From PALSA-1353 sp050014015 (GTDB lineage Bacteria; Planctomycetota; Phycisphaerae; Tepidisphaerales; Tepidisphaeraceae): a stretch of 64,000 nt of DNA. The position numbers and the translations under genes were made by a program. The stretch covers positions 1 to 64,000 of the forward strand of contig JBEKEC010000015.1 of NCBI GenBank assembly GCA_050014015.1, in the 5' to 3' direction. This document shows, one piece after another, positions 1 through 8,264 of this stretch; the stretch's first letter is position 1; the number at the start of each line of letters is the position of its first letter. The notes under the pieces were generated by a model, which was not told the DNA's origin, searched no databases, and saw only the letters and a program-made list of their open reading frames with translations.

Positions 1-245
1 AGATTACCGCGAAGGCGCGAAGGACGCGAAGTTGCGCGAAGTCAGATTTGTATTCCTTCGCGCAACTTCGTTGATATCTCCTCAAATCTTGTTTTTTCGA
101 CAAGATTTTTGCGCGGCGATGCGTAACTCCAGCGATATCCAATTCTTCTACTTCGCGAAACTTCGCGCTCTTCGCGCCTTCGCGGTGGTCTTTTTTGGTT
201 GCGGCCGAAGGCTGCGCTGTGCGTCCTTCGCGTCTTCGCGGTGAA
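1..245. repeat. cgaagg-type palindromic intergenic repeat, cut by window start
   Basis: The region is built from inverted blocks of the gcgaaggcgcgaag / cttcgcgccttcgcgg type. The 15-mer cgaagttgcgcgaag (27-41) has an exact inverted copy at 56-70, and further cttcgcg blocks follow at 150-190 and 225-240. A second copy of the same family lies at 56413-56520. No gene is supported here. The short frames that cross it consist of the repeat itself. Confidence 0.75.
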
Positions 246-266
246 GTGTTTTCAAAGATGCCCAAC

Positions 267-304
267 AAAAAAGGCACGGGGAAACTCGTAAGTTTCTCCG
301 TGCC
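267..304 (-). terminator. Rho-independent terminator of the selenoprotein-candidate operon
   Basis: On the minus strand a 14-bp stem (one G-T pair) with a 4-nt loop is followed directly by six T residues. It lies 22 bases after the TGA at 327-329. It is about 150 bases after the earlier in-frame TGA at 453-455, so its position fits the longer reading of the upstream gene. Confidence 0.85.
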
Positions 305-326
305 GGGGGCGTCCCTGGGTGGGTCA

Positions 327-1583
327 TCACGGCGTGTAAGCCGCTTCGCCCTCGATGGGGCCAAGCCCTTGCAGCGTCGCCGAGATGGTGATCTTCGCTT
401 GGCCATTGCCTTCAATCTTTGGTACTCCGCCGGAGTACGGGCAAAGACCCCCTCACGTAAATGTCATCTTGCCCAGCGACACCTTGGCGCCGCCGCGCGA
501 GATGAAAACCTCCGGAGGTTTGGATCGATCGAAATTAACGGCGGTATATTCCTCGCCGGCCTTTCCTTTCACGTGGATTGAGGTCGGTTGGATGCCGATT
601 TGGTCGGCCACCGGCGTATTGACGGTGAACTCCAGATGGAGTGAGCCGCCCAATTGGACGGTCTGGGTCTGGTCGGTCGCAACCTCCACCGCCGGGAGCG
701 AACCCGGCGCCACCAGAGCAACCAAAGCGCCGGTTTTCTTGGAAAACACACCGCCATAGAGCAGCTTGTATTGGCCGGGGATCACCACCATGGAATCGGA
801 GGATGAGCCGCCGGCTTCGCTCACCAAATTCATCTGCCCGTTGCTGTTGGCCAGGGCCACCACCATGGCCCAATCGGAGGAGGGGCTGACGACGGACAGC
901 TTGCCTACGGCGCCATGGTAAGAGGAATACTGCAGCGCCGTGCCATCTTCGGCGAGGCTGTCGATCTGGTAAATCGACCGGCCGGTGGAAAAGAACTCGG
1001 ACAGCGGGGCAAAGACGTCGATGGGGGTATCGGCGCAGGCGACGCGGAAGGAATCGTCCGCCAGAGTGTAGCGGCCATCGAGGTTGTCGTCATAAAACAT
1101 GACGGTCTGGCCGTCGATCTGGCATTGGACGGTCCCGCCGCCGCGCACCATCAGAAACCCGCATTCCGGGGAACTATACCCGTAGGGGAAGGCCAGGAAA
1201 TATTTCTGTGCGCTGGGGATGGGCAGGGCGATGGTGGCAAGTCCGACGCCGTTTTTATGCAAGAGGGTTTGGCCGCTATCGCCTTTGACGATGAAGCCAT
1301 CGTCCGTCGAGACAATCACCACCTTTTGCCCGGCGATTGTCAGGCCATATTCCTTGACCACGGGGTTGAACTGCACTTCCAGCCTGGGTACGAGGAAATC
1401 ATCGGCAATCTGGGGTTTAGCGACGGCGACATCGGACTTGGAGACCACGGCGGCGCCGGAGTCCAACGGCACGGATTTGAGAGGCGCCGAGACGCTTTCG
1501 CCTGGCGGGCCGGCACGCGCCGCCAAGGCGCCCGCCAGCACGAGCAACATGGCTCGGGCAGTCCATCGAACAGTCCCTTGCAT
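327..1583 (-). CDS. Exported protein, candidate selenoprotein (in-frame TGA at 453-455)
   Basis: Read through the TGA, this is a 418-residue exported protein with selenocysteine predicted at residue 377. The start at 1583 is an ATG with AAAGGA upstream and opens a signal peptide (about residues 1-24). Residues 25-300 are not recognised. Residues from about 305 form a domain homologous to the small protein encoded at 2767-3192: an (L/Y)HL(E/D)FT strand, an I-x-P-x-SI segment, then GG-x-x-(V/I)SL-x-(K/R)M-x-F, the TGA codon, GG, and CPYSGGVP. After the TGA 41 more residues follow, ending at a TGA just before a strong terminator. A hairpin at 422-438 meets the bacterial SECIS criteria. A conventional reading would stop at 453. 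The sequence shows the conserved extension directly; selenocysteine is inferred. The protein function is unknown, and the U-x-x-x-C spacing suggests redox chemistry. Confidence 0.8.
422..438 (-). promoter_or_regulatory. SECIS-like hairpin after TGA 453-455
   Basis: The RNA reads GUACUCC-GGC-GGAGUAC, a perfect 7-bp stem with a 3-nt loop that starts with G. The loop begins 21 nt after the UGA. Known bacterial SECIS elements have an apical loop 16-37 nt downstream with a G in its first two positions. The same hairpin occurs in the homologous gene at 2871-2887. Confidence 0.7.
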
Positions 1584-1632
1584 AAGACACCATCCTTTCG
1601 TACGGCTTGAGCCGTTACGCATTGTCTGGTTT

Positions 1633-2706
1633 TCACGGAGCATTCAACGCTTCCTGCACCGCGGTCCTGATCCCCGGGCCGCGCAGACCCGTTGCGATCA
1701 CCTTGCCATCGGGGCCGATCAGGACCACCGCCGGCAGCGAATGCCCGCCCAACATTTCGGCAACCGACTGGGCCGTCGGTTCGTCCAGGCTGGCCTGCAT
1801 CCACGGCATCGCGTGCTGTTGGACGAACTGCGTTACGGCTTGCACCGAGTCGCCGGCGCCAAGGCCGATCATGACGAATTTCTTGTCCTGCCCGAACGCC
1901 GCGAAGACGTCATTGAGAGCGGCCAGGCGCGTGTCGCTCAGTGGGGTCCAGGTCGCCCACAAATCCACGAGCACGAATGCGCCGCGATGATCGGCCAATT
2001 TGAAAGTTTTTCCATCCAGCGTTTTCGCGTCAAAGGAAATCGCCGGGGCTTCGGCCGCGCCGGCCGGGGGGTTGGATAGGGCAAGCTTAAGTTGGCCAAG
2101 ATCCATCGGATCATCGCTGGGGCCGGATACCGTGACCTCACGCTGGATCATGGCGTAAATCTGGGCCGAGCCACCGGCATCGGGAGTTTGCACCTGGTAG
2201 ATTGTCAATTGGTATTTGCCCGGCCGCACGTCGTCGGTGCGGAAGGAGCCGTCGGCGGCAATGGAGAGCATCAGCGGCTGACTGGTCTGGTTCGTGCTCT
2301 GCTCGTAAGCATTTAGTGCGGTCTGGTACGCCTGTCCATCGGAGGTGCTCAGCCACTGGCTCATCCACGCTTGCTTCAGTTGGGGCGATATTTTTGGGTC
2401 GGCCATGGTCTGCCGCAATCTCTTGCCGGCGGCCAATAGCTCGGCGGGGGGTGGGGACGTCGTGCGCTGGCCCGCAAGATAGCCTCGACATTCCCAGGCG
2501 GGCTTGGCGCTCTCGGGCTTCACAACGCGCCCGATGATTGAGCGGCCTTTCCCCTCAAGCGGGGCGGGAACTGGCTGAGCCGGCCGTGTGGTGAGCGATT
2601 CACCCGCCGATGCCGCCGGCGCGGTCGTCGGCGCGTCCGCCATCGCCGCTCGCCACATAAACGCCACAGCCGCCAGAAAAATCACGACAGGCAAAGTCTT
2701 AATCAC
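1633..2706 (-). CDS. Exported TlpA/redoxin-like protein lacking the CxxC active site
   Basis: This is a 357-residue exported protein starting at a GTG with GGAGG upstream, with a signal peptide (about 1-23). A middle region near residues 130-200 resembles a carboxypeptidase-regulatory-like beta-sandwich. The C-terminal third is a thioredoxin/TlpA fold: a DGKTFKLADHRG strand, VLVDLWATW, a cis-Pro region at LPAVVLIGPDGKV. At the position of the catalytic CxxC it reads WATWTPLSD, so neither cysteine is present. It is therefore unlikely to be a disulfide oxidoreductase on its own. It lies 60 bp downstream of one selenoprotein candidate and 49 bp upstream of another, in the same direction, so the three probably form one transcription unit. 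Confidence 0.85.
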   Translation of the reverse strand: MIKTLPVVIFLAAVAFMWRAAMADAPTTAPAASAGESLTTRPAQPVPAPLEGKGRSIIGRVVKPESAKPAWECRGYLAGQRTTSPPPAELLAAGKRLRQTMADPKISPQLKQAWMSQWLSTSDGQAYQTALNAYEQSTNQTSQPLMLSIAADGSFRTDDVRPGKYQLTIYQVQTPDAGGSAQIYAMIQREVTVSGPSDDPMDLGQLKLALSNPPAGAAEAPAISFDAKTLDGKTFKLADHRGAFVLVDLWATWTPLSDTRLAALNDVFAAFGQDKKFVMIGLGAGDSVQAVTQFVQQHAMPWMQASLDEPTAQSVAEMLGGHSLPAVVLIGPDGKVIATGLRGPGIRTAVQEALNAP

Positions 2707-2766
2707 CAGTTGCCTCCATTGGTCTCAAATCTTCCGCGACTTTCTTGCGGCAATGCGCGCGGCCAA

Positions 2767-3192
2767 TCACCGCGCCAAGTTGGCCTGGCCGCTTACAGTG
2801 CCGAACCCGTTAATGGCGGCGACAATCGTAACCCTGGCGCCGCCGGATTTATCAGTCAGAAGCTCTTGGGGTACTCCGCCGGAGTACGGGCAAGGTCGGC
2901 CCCCCCCTCACGCAAACTTCATTCGCTCCAGAGAAATTTGTTTGCCGCCGATCGACATGACCACCTGCGGCTCGAACGTCCTGTCGTATTGCCACCCGAC
3001 GCATTCTCCGCCATTCTTGCCCAGCAGGCGGATCGAGCCCGGATCGATCGTGACCTTGCCATGGTAGAGGTAAGCCGTGAAATCCAGGTGATACGGCCCG
3101 CGCGGCGTCGGATCGGCCATTTGGAGGGTCGCACCCGCCGCCAATATCCCCAGGCCTGCCGCCAAGGCACAGATCAAAGCCCATTTGGACAT
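2767..3192 (-). CDS. Small exported protein, candidate selenoprotein (in-frame TGA at 2908-2910)
   Basis: Read through the TGA this gives 141 residues with selenocysteine predicted at residue 95. The ATG at 3192 has a strong AAGGAGG site upstream, and residues 1-25 form a signal peptide. The remaining protein is essentially one domain, homologous to the C-terminal domain of the protein at 327-1583. The shared elements are YHLDFT, I-x-P-G-SIRLLGK, GGKQISLERMKFA, the TGA codon, GGGRPCPYSGGVP, then an (R/K)-(V/I)-TI strand and G-x-G-x-(V/I)-x-G. Without readthrough the protein would lose 46 conserved residues. A SECIS-like hairpin lies at 2871-2887. The family is unrecognised. Spacing of 60 bp to the next gene downstream supports an operon. 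Confidence 0.8.
2871..2887 (-). promoter_or_regulatory. SECIS-like hairpin after TGA 2908-2910
   Basis: It has the same 7-bp stem and GGC loop as at 422-438, and lies within a 24-bp identical block (421-444 and 2870-2893). The loop begins 27 nt after the UGA. The block also encodes the conserved CPYSGGVP peptide, so protein and RNA constraints coincide. Confidence 0.7.
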
Positions 3193-3306
3193 GCGACGCC
3201 TCCTTACTTATAGACGTCGACGATGCAATAAGTTTCACGCGGGGGGCAGGGGAAGTCAACAATGAGGTTAGCCGCAATACCGTTTAACGACCGGAGCAGC
3301 TTTTTC

Positions 3307-3420
3307 CCGTTAGCCCCCGGCTTTGCCGGGGTTTTCCGTGATGAGCGCAGCGCAACCCATGTTGAGCGAAAAGGCCGATCCATTTTCGCTCAAACCCCGG
3401 CAAAGCCGGGGGCTAACGGA
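3307..3420. repeat. Large nested palindrome overlapping a gene end
   Basis: Arms of 28 bp at 3307-3334 and 3392-3419 are exact inverted copies (ccgttagcccccggctttgc...). Each arm is itself a ccccggc-ttt-gccgggg hairpin. A second inverted pair (gagcgaaaa at 3364-3372, ttttcgctc at 3383-3391) sits inside. The right arm contributes the last codons and TAG stop of the minus-strand gene ending at 3413 and could terminate its transcript. It resembles a MITE- or REP-type element. No transposase is present. Confidence 0.75.
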
Positions 3421-4675
3421 AAGAGGGTGCGACCAGATATCCTTCGGGGATTACGAAGAATTTGTAGCCGCCGACATCGCTGAAGAATAGGCGTGGGCGG
3501 TTGGCGGTCAGCCATTGCTGCCATCGCTGGGGCGTGTTCAGCGAGAGGCCGGTGTATCGCTGCAACGCCTGTTGGGCAGCGTCGGCGTACGGCGGTTGGC
3601 CCAGCAAATTCACGAGTTTGTCCAGCATCTCGACCTTGCGGTTTGACGTGATGCCCAAATCCTGCAACTGCTTGTCGATGATGAACTGGCCCTGGCCATC
3701 GCAGTAAACCAATTCGATCTGCTGGAGATACAACGCGGCCAAGTCCTTGGCCTTGTCGGCGTACTGCTTGGCCAGGTCGGACCCGACGATGCGGGCGCCG
3801 AACTGCGGATCGTTAAACCGGTCCATTATTCCGATCAGGTACACGGCATAAGTCCGATCCGAAGATTGCACGTGGATCAATGGCCTCTTGCCGTCGAACT
3901 TGTGAACGTAAACGATGCAGTTGAGGAAGAAGGCCTTGCCCGCGTCGGTCATCTGGGCCGGGGGGGAGGAGAATCCCCATTGGAGGAAGTTGCCGTGGCG
4001 GCTGACGCCTGCCGAGCCGGGCGGCTTGCCCGGGGCGTAGCCGACGGTGAGGATTTCGGCGTCCGGCGAGTCGCCGAAGCCATATCCCATCGACACCACC
4101 GAACCATAGTCCTTGCCCGAATTCTGGACGCGCCAAACGGTCAACTGATCCGGCAGGTCTTTGCCGCCGGGATATTCACGTTGCTGGTCCGGCGTGGGCC
4201 ATTTCTCCAACTTGGGCTGGACCTTGAACGGTGTGCGGAATACTTCGTGCTGGGACGGCTCACCCTGAGCCGCATCGCTCATGCAGTTTCACATGTAACC
4301 GGTTTTGAGCCGCAACTGATTGCAGATGAGGCCTCCGACCACGCCGATGGTTACGGTGGGGCGGGAATAATTGCCGGGCAGGGCGGGGCGCGGGCCATGC
4401 TGCATCACGTCGATGGCTTCGCCGTCGTAATCCAAAAGCACCACGTCGCCCTTGGCGGCTTGCGAGCCGTCGAACTTGGCCAGGTCGCCGCTGTCGACAT
4501 GCGTGAAGTGGGAGTTTAAGAATTGAAGAAAGTCCGCTTCGCGGGCTGAACCAGGATGGCCGGCGTAGAAAATGGATAGATTCAGTTTCTGATCGGTTTG
4601 GCCACGTGCGCCGGCGGATGGCATGAGCAGCGACATCAGGCACGCGGCCAAAGGCCAAAGAGCGATGGATTTCAC
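3413..4675 (-). CDS. Exported ThuA-like protein, candidate selenoprotein (in-frame TGA at 4289-4291)
   Basis: The gene starts at GTG 4675 with GGAGG four bases upstream and encodes a signal peptide (about 1-25). A single reading frame runs to the TAG at 3413, interrupted only by a TGA at 4289-4291 (residue 129). Residues 30-128 resemble the ThuA/glutamine-amidotransferase-like fold (NLSIFYAGHPGSAREADF, DVVLLDYDGE, TIGVVGG). The TGA lies in GYM-U-N-C-MSDAA, so a U-x-C motif would form where a C-x-C would be plausible. Residues 132-420 look like ordinary secreted protein (RTPFKVQP, DAGKAFFLNCIVYVHKF). A hairpin at 4256-4272 fits SECIS rules. The alternatives are a nonsense mutation, a sequencing error, or two separate proteins; the downstream ATG at 4282 has no Shine-Dalgarno site. 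Confidence 0.75.
4256..4272 (-). promoter_or_regulatory. SECIS-like hairpin after TGA 4289-4291
   Basis: The RNA reads CGGCUC-AGGGU-GAGCCG, a 6-bp perfect stem with a 5-nt loop whose second base is G. The loop begins 22 nt after the UGA. The A-G-G start of the loop is like the Escherichia coli fdhF element. Confidence 0.6.
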
Positions 4676-4775
4676 GTAGCCTCCACGAACGGACAGAACA
4701 TGCTTCTATCGCCGAGTCATCGGCGAGTCAACGCGAGGGTTGGCGGCGGTAGGGGGTTTGGTCTGACAATCGACG

Positions 4776-4823
4776 TTCGACCCCCACCCCAGCCCTCCCC
4801 CTGAGTACATGGGGAGGGGGAAA
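4776..4823. repeat. 48-bp intergenic hairpin repeat, copy 1
   Basis: The core is ccctcccc-ctgagtacat-ggggaggg, an 8-bp stem with a 10-nt loop. It recurs with one mismatch at 15445-15492. It sits just past the end of the GH2 gene and may help end transcription. Confidence 0.75.
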
Positions 4824-4836
4824 GAGGCGGTGAGCG

Positions 4837-7800
4837 TCAATTAATTGTTTGGCCAGATGTCAAACGGAGGCGGCATCCGCCAGTGAAAGTCCGGCCGGGA
4901 AGCAGGTGGATCTCATCAGAAGACAGCAGACTGGTGCTGAAATCATAGGGGGGTGAAATGAAGGAACTGAGGAACAACACGGTTTGATCTTTGCCGTGAT
5001 GCGCCCGGACGTGCAGAGGCTGATCGCCGGCAAGCGCGGCGAGGCCGAAAACGCCGGAGCCCGTCATCGAAACCCAGCGGGCATCGCGCTTGGTGCAGGC
5101 GAAGGAGACGTCATCGGCCTTGACCGAGCCATCGGCCTGTCCGATGTAGCCCGGAGGATACTCCGTCCAGAGACCTTGGCGCGACCAGGTCATCCGATCC
5201 AGCGCCGAAGAAAGCGGAAGCTTGATGCCGAGTTCCCAGGCATTGGCTCGTCGCGCGGTCCATTTCAAGCTCCATGCCAGGTCCGCCTGAGCGTCGGGAT
5301 GAACTAGCAGAGTGTAGGTGAACTGGCCGCGCGGCTGAGAATCACCGGCCATCAACACGTTGCTCGTGACGGAGACTTCAACGGAATCGCCGCTGGACTT
5401 GGTCGAAACGACGGCGTCTTTCAGCAGCGGCGGCTGGCGACTGGCGATGAAATCCCTGGCGTCATGTTCGCCGTGGGTGACACGGGCTTCGCCGAGATTG
5501 AGAACGGGGCCGCCCACCAGAACCGGATGGTCCGCGGGTCCCCAGGATTGAATCGCGCCTGTCTGCTCGTCGAGGACCAGAAGCGAGGCTGCCGTGGTGA
5601 TTTGAAGATGGTGATCCTTCTCCTGGAAAGTGACGGGGCTGCCCGCGGCCAGCGAGGGCGGCGCGGGAGGTTGGAATCCCTTCACGCGGAGCCGGGCGGC
5701 GTAAATGCTGCGGCCGTCGGGGTGAATGAATTCGATCCGTAACGTGTCCATGCCCGCCGTCGCGGGAAACGCCGCGCTGACGGAAGAGCGCGGCGGACAG
5801 GCGATATGCGTTTCGCCCGAGGCCAATTCTCTTTCCCCGCCGAGCGCCTGCCATTTGCAGGTCAGCTCGGACAAATCGGTGAACGAGTATCGGTTTTCCA
5901 GCGGCACGGCGTAGCTTCCGCCGGCGGGATCAATTTCGCGCGCGGACGTCGTCACCGGGCTGTAGGCCATCTTGGCCTGCCAATATTCCGGCTTGGGGTT
6001 GCGATAGCCATCGACGATTCCCTTGTTGTTATTGTTTCGCAGGCCGGCGCCCCGGTCGGGATTTTTGTCGGCGATTCCCTGATCCTGCCATTCCCAGATG
6101 AACGACCCGACGATGGAGTCCGTCTTCCACACGACGTTCCAGTTGGCCACGAGCGCGTTTCCCCAGAAATCGTCAATGCCGTAATCGTAATCTTCCGCTT
6201 CCGTGATGTAGAAGATGTGAGGCTGTTCCGTGAAGATGGCTGGGATGGTCTGGCGGTCTCTTTCGGTCGCAATGCGCCTGACTGTCGCAATGGAAGGGTA
6301 GTGGTAGTCGGCAAAGTCAAGCTGGCGATTGTTCCAGGGTCCGCACTGGGAGATAAACGCCGGGCGCGTGGGGTCGTGGGCCTTCATGAATTCAAACCCC
6401 GCAAGATTGTCGGGGCCGTAGCCGCTCTCGTTGCCCATGCTCCAGGCGAGGACGCAAGGGCGATTCTTATCGCGGGCCAGGGTTTCGCTGGAGCGCTGGA
6501 GGAAAGCGTCTTTGTACGCGGGATTATGGACGTCCCACCAGCAACCGGGCACTTCATCCAGCACGTAAAACCCCTTCTCCTCGCACAGCTCCAGGAAGCG
6601 CGCCGCATGGTTGTAATGGCTGGTGCGGACGGCGTTGATGTTGGCGGCCTTCATCAATTTGACGTCGGTTTGCCAGCAATCTTCGGTCAGGGCATGACCG
6701 AACGCGGCCCATTCCTCATGCCGGCAGGTTCCGGTGCATTTGATCGGTACGCCGTTCCAGAGCACGACGCCGTTTCGGATTTCAATCTTGCGGAAGCCAA
6801 ACCGCTCCTGGACGTGTTCAACCGCCGCGCCGTTGGCATCCAGGGCGAGCACGACGTAATAGAGGTTGGGCTTCTCGGCCGACCAGAGCTTGGGCGAGAC
6901 GACCGGCGCCGTGATATGAAGCGTCGCGTTGCCCTTGGCATCCAGGTTCGTGCCGAGAGAAAAATTGACATTCGGCACCGGTTCGCCCGCGAAATCGAAG
7001 AGCGACCCGGTCACCTTTACCGCGGCATTCGGGCTGCCGGTCAATTGCACGGCCAGGTTCAAAATCGCGTCGCGGTAGTCCCGGTCCAGATCGGTGACGA
7101 CGGTGACGTCGCTCACATGAGTTGGCGGCACGGCGGCCAGGTAGGTTTCGCGGTTGATCCCGCCCAGGTCCCAGAAGTCTCCCTTGTCCAGGACGGCGGT
7201 GGGCGTCGTCTTGGCTACGCGCAGAGCGAGCAGATTTCTCTGGCCCGGCTTGATCGCATCGGTCACGTCGATGTCGAAGGCGGTGAACCCGCTTTCGTGG
7301 TAGCCGACGCGGGCGCCGTTGATAAAAATCTCCGCGCCGTTGTTGACGCCGTCGAAGTGCCAAATGATCCGCCGGCCCGCGAAGGATGGCGGCACGTCAA
7401 TCCATCGACGGTATAAGCCGACGGTGGAGTCGGGGCCGCCGTACGTGGGCCGGGAGAATCCCTCCATCTCCCAGTTACCGGGGACGGGGAGGGTTGACCA
7501 ACCGGCGTCATTAAAATCGGGCCGGGCGAAGGCGTCCAAATCGGCGGCCTTGAGCCGCGTTGCCGGGGGGGCCGCCCATTCCGTTTCTACATTGCCGTTC
7601 TTAAGGAAGATGTGTACTCGGCGGATGCTGGCCCACCACTGATTCTGGCCCGACGTGCCCAGGACGGTGATCCGCATCCATCTAACTTGCGTGGCCGGGA
7701 GGGCAATATCGCCGCCGCCGCTTTGGCCGGCGGAACGATCGGCAAGCATCGACCAGGTCTTCCGATCGGTGCTGCCTTCGATCTTGAATTGATAGGGGGC

Positions 7801-8202
7801 GTCATCCGATTCCCAGCGAATGTTGATGCGATGCAGCGAATGCGCCGCGCCCAGGTCGACCGACCACCATTGGGGAAATGATCCGTCGGCGGCGCACCAG
7901 CGGCTATCCGAGTCGAGAAGCGGTTCCTGCGGATCGTGGTCCGCCTCCTCGCTGGAGGCGTCGGCGGAGCCGGAGAAGTGATCGCCCCGCTGAAATCCGG
8001 CGATCGTCTCCCGGCCGCGCGTCAGTTGGAATCCCCACGTTCCGGTCAGAGGCAGAACCCGTGGGTTGTCCACGCGAATTTTTTCGACCGGCGTCGGCGT
8101 ATCGCCGACCAGCGGCGTCGGAACCGCCGACGCGGCGGAACCCATCAACGTGAGCGAGAGAAAGGTGAAAATTACACGCGTTCGAATATTGTATTTGAGC
8201 AT
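4837..8202 (-). CDS. Exported GH2-family glycoside hydrolase (beta-galactosidase-like)
   Basis: This is an about 1121-residue exported glycosidase of the GH2 type. The ATG at 8202 opens a clear signal peptide (MLKYNIRTRVIF...GSAASA). An ATG at 8241 would add 13 residues. Residues about 60-195 contain an inserted F5/8 type C (discoidin-like) carbohydrate-binding module (HSLHRINIRWESDD, VRWMRITVLG) inside the N-terminal sugar-binding domain. The jelly-roll, immunoglobulin-like and TIM-barrel domains follow. The acid/base glutamate is Glu592 in WSMGNESG, and the nucleophile is probably the glutamate in IFTEQPHIF. A C-terminal beta-galactosidase small-chain-like domain ends the protein. It probably acts in the periplasm or outside the cell on plant- or algal-type galactosides; the exact substrate cannot be read. 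No operon partner is evident. Confidence 0.9.
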   Translation of the reverse strand: MLKYNIRTRVIFTFLSLTLMGSAASAVPTPLVGDTPTPVEKIRVDNPRVLPLTGTWGFQLTRGRETIAGFQRGDHFSGSADASSEEADHDPQEPLLDSDSRWCAADGSFPQWWSVDLGAAHSLHRINIRWESDDAPYQFKIEGSTDRKTWSMLADRSAGQSGGGDIALPATQVRWMRITVLGTSGQNQWWASIRRVHIFLKNGNVETEWAAPPATRLKAADLDAFARPDFNDAGWSTLPVPGNWEMEGFSRPTYGGPDSTVGLYRRWIDVPPSFAGRRIIWHFDGVNNGAEIFINGARVGYHESGFTAFDIDVTDAIKPGQRNLLALRVAKTTPTAVLDKGDFWDLGGINRETYLAAVPPTHVSDVTVVTDLDRDYRDAILNLAVQLTGSPNAAVKVTGSLFDFAGEPVPNVNFSLGTNLDAKGNATLHITAPVVSPKLWSAEKPNLYYVVLALDANGAAVEHVQERFGFRKIEIRNGVVLWNGVPIKCTGTCRHEEWAAFGHALTEDCWQTDVKLMKAANINAVRTSHYNHAARFLELCEEKGFYVLDEVPGCWWDVHNPAYKDAFLQRSSETLARDKNRPCVLAWSMGNESGYGPDNLAGFEFMKAHDPTRPAFISQCGPWNNRQLDFADYHYPSIATVRRIATERDRQTIPAIFTEQPHIFYITEAEDYDYGIDDFWGNALVANWNVVWKTDSIVGSFIWEWQDQGIADKNPDRGAGLRNNNNKGIVDGYRNPKPEYWQAKMAYSPVTTSAREIDPAGGSYAVPLENRYSFTDLSELTCKWQALGGERELASGETHIACPPRSSVSAAFPATAGMDTLRIEFIHPDGRSIYAARLRVKGFQPPAPPSLAAGSPVTFQEKDHHLQITTAASLLVLDEQTGAIQSWGPADHPVLVGGPVLNLGEARVTHGEHDARDFIASRQPPLLKDAVVSTKSSGDSVEVSVTSNVLMAGDSQPRGQFTYTLLVHPDAQADLAWSLKWTARRANAWELGIKLPLSSALDRMTWSRQGLWTEYPPGYIGQADGSVKADDVSFACTKRDARWVSMTGSGVFGLAALAGDQPLHVRAHHGKDQTVLFLSSFISPPYDFSTSLLSSDEIHLLPGRTFTGGCRLRLTSGQTIN

Positions 8203-8264
8203 AAGCGGTTGTGCTTGGTGGGATGAGTTTACCGGAAGCATGGAGCAAAGCGAAATGCTCCGCC

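Noticed and set aside
1..4675. Reassignment of TGA to a sense codon in the whole genome
   Set aside because: Many genes use TGA as a genuine stop, including ATGA and TGATG overlaps at 22866, 29697, 51036 and 61031.
5806..7416. Long antisense frame (536 codons) opposite the GH2 gene
   Set aside because: Codon-position mirror of a GC-rich real gene. The GH2 reading has family motifs and a signal peptide; the antisense translation has none.
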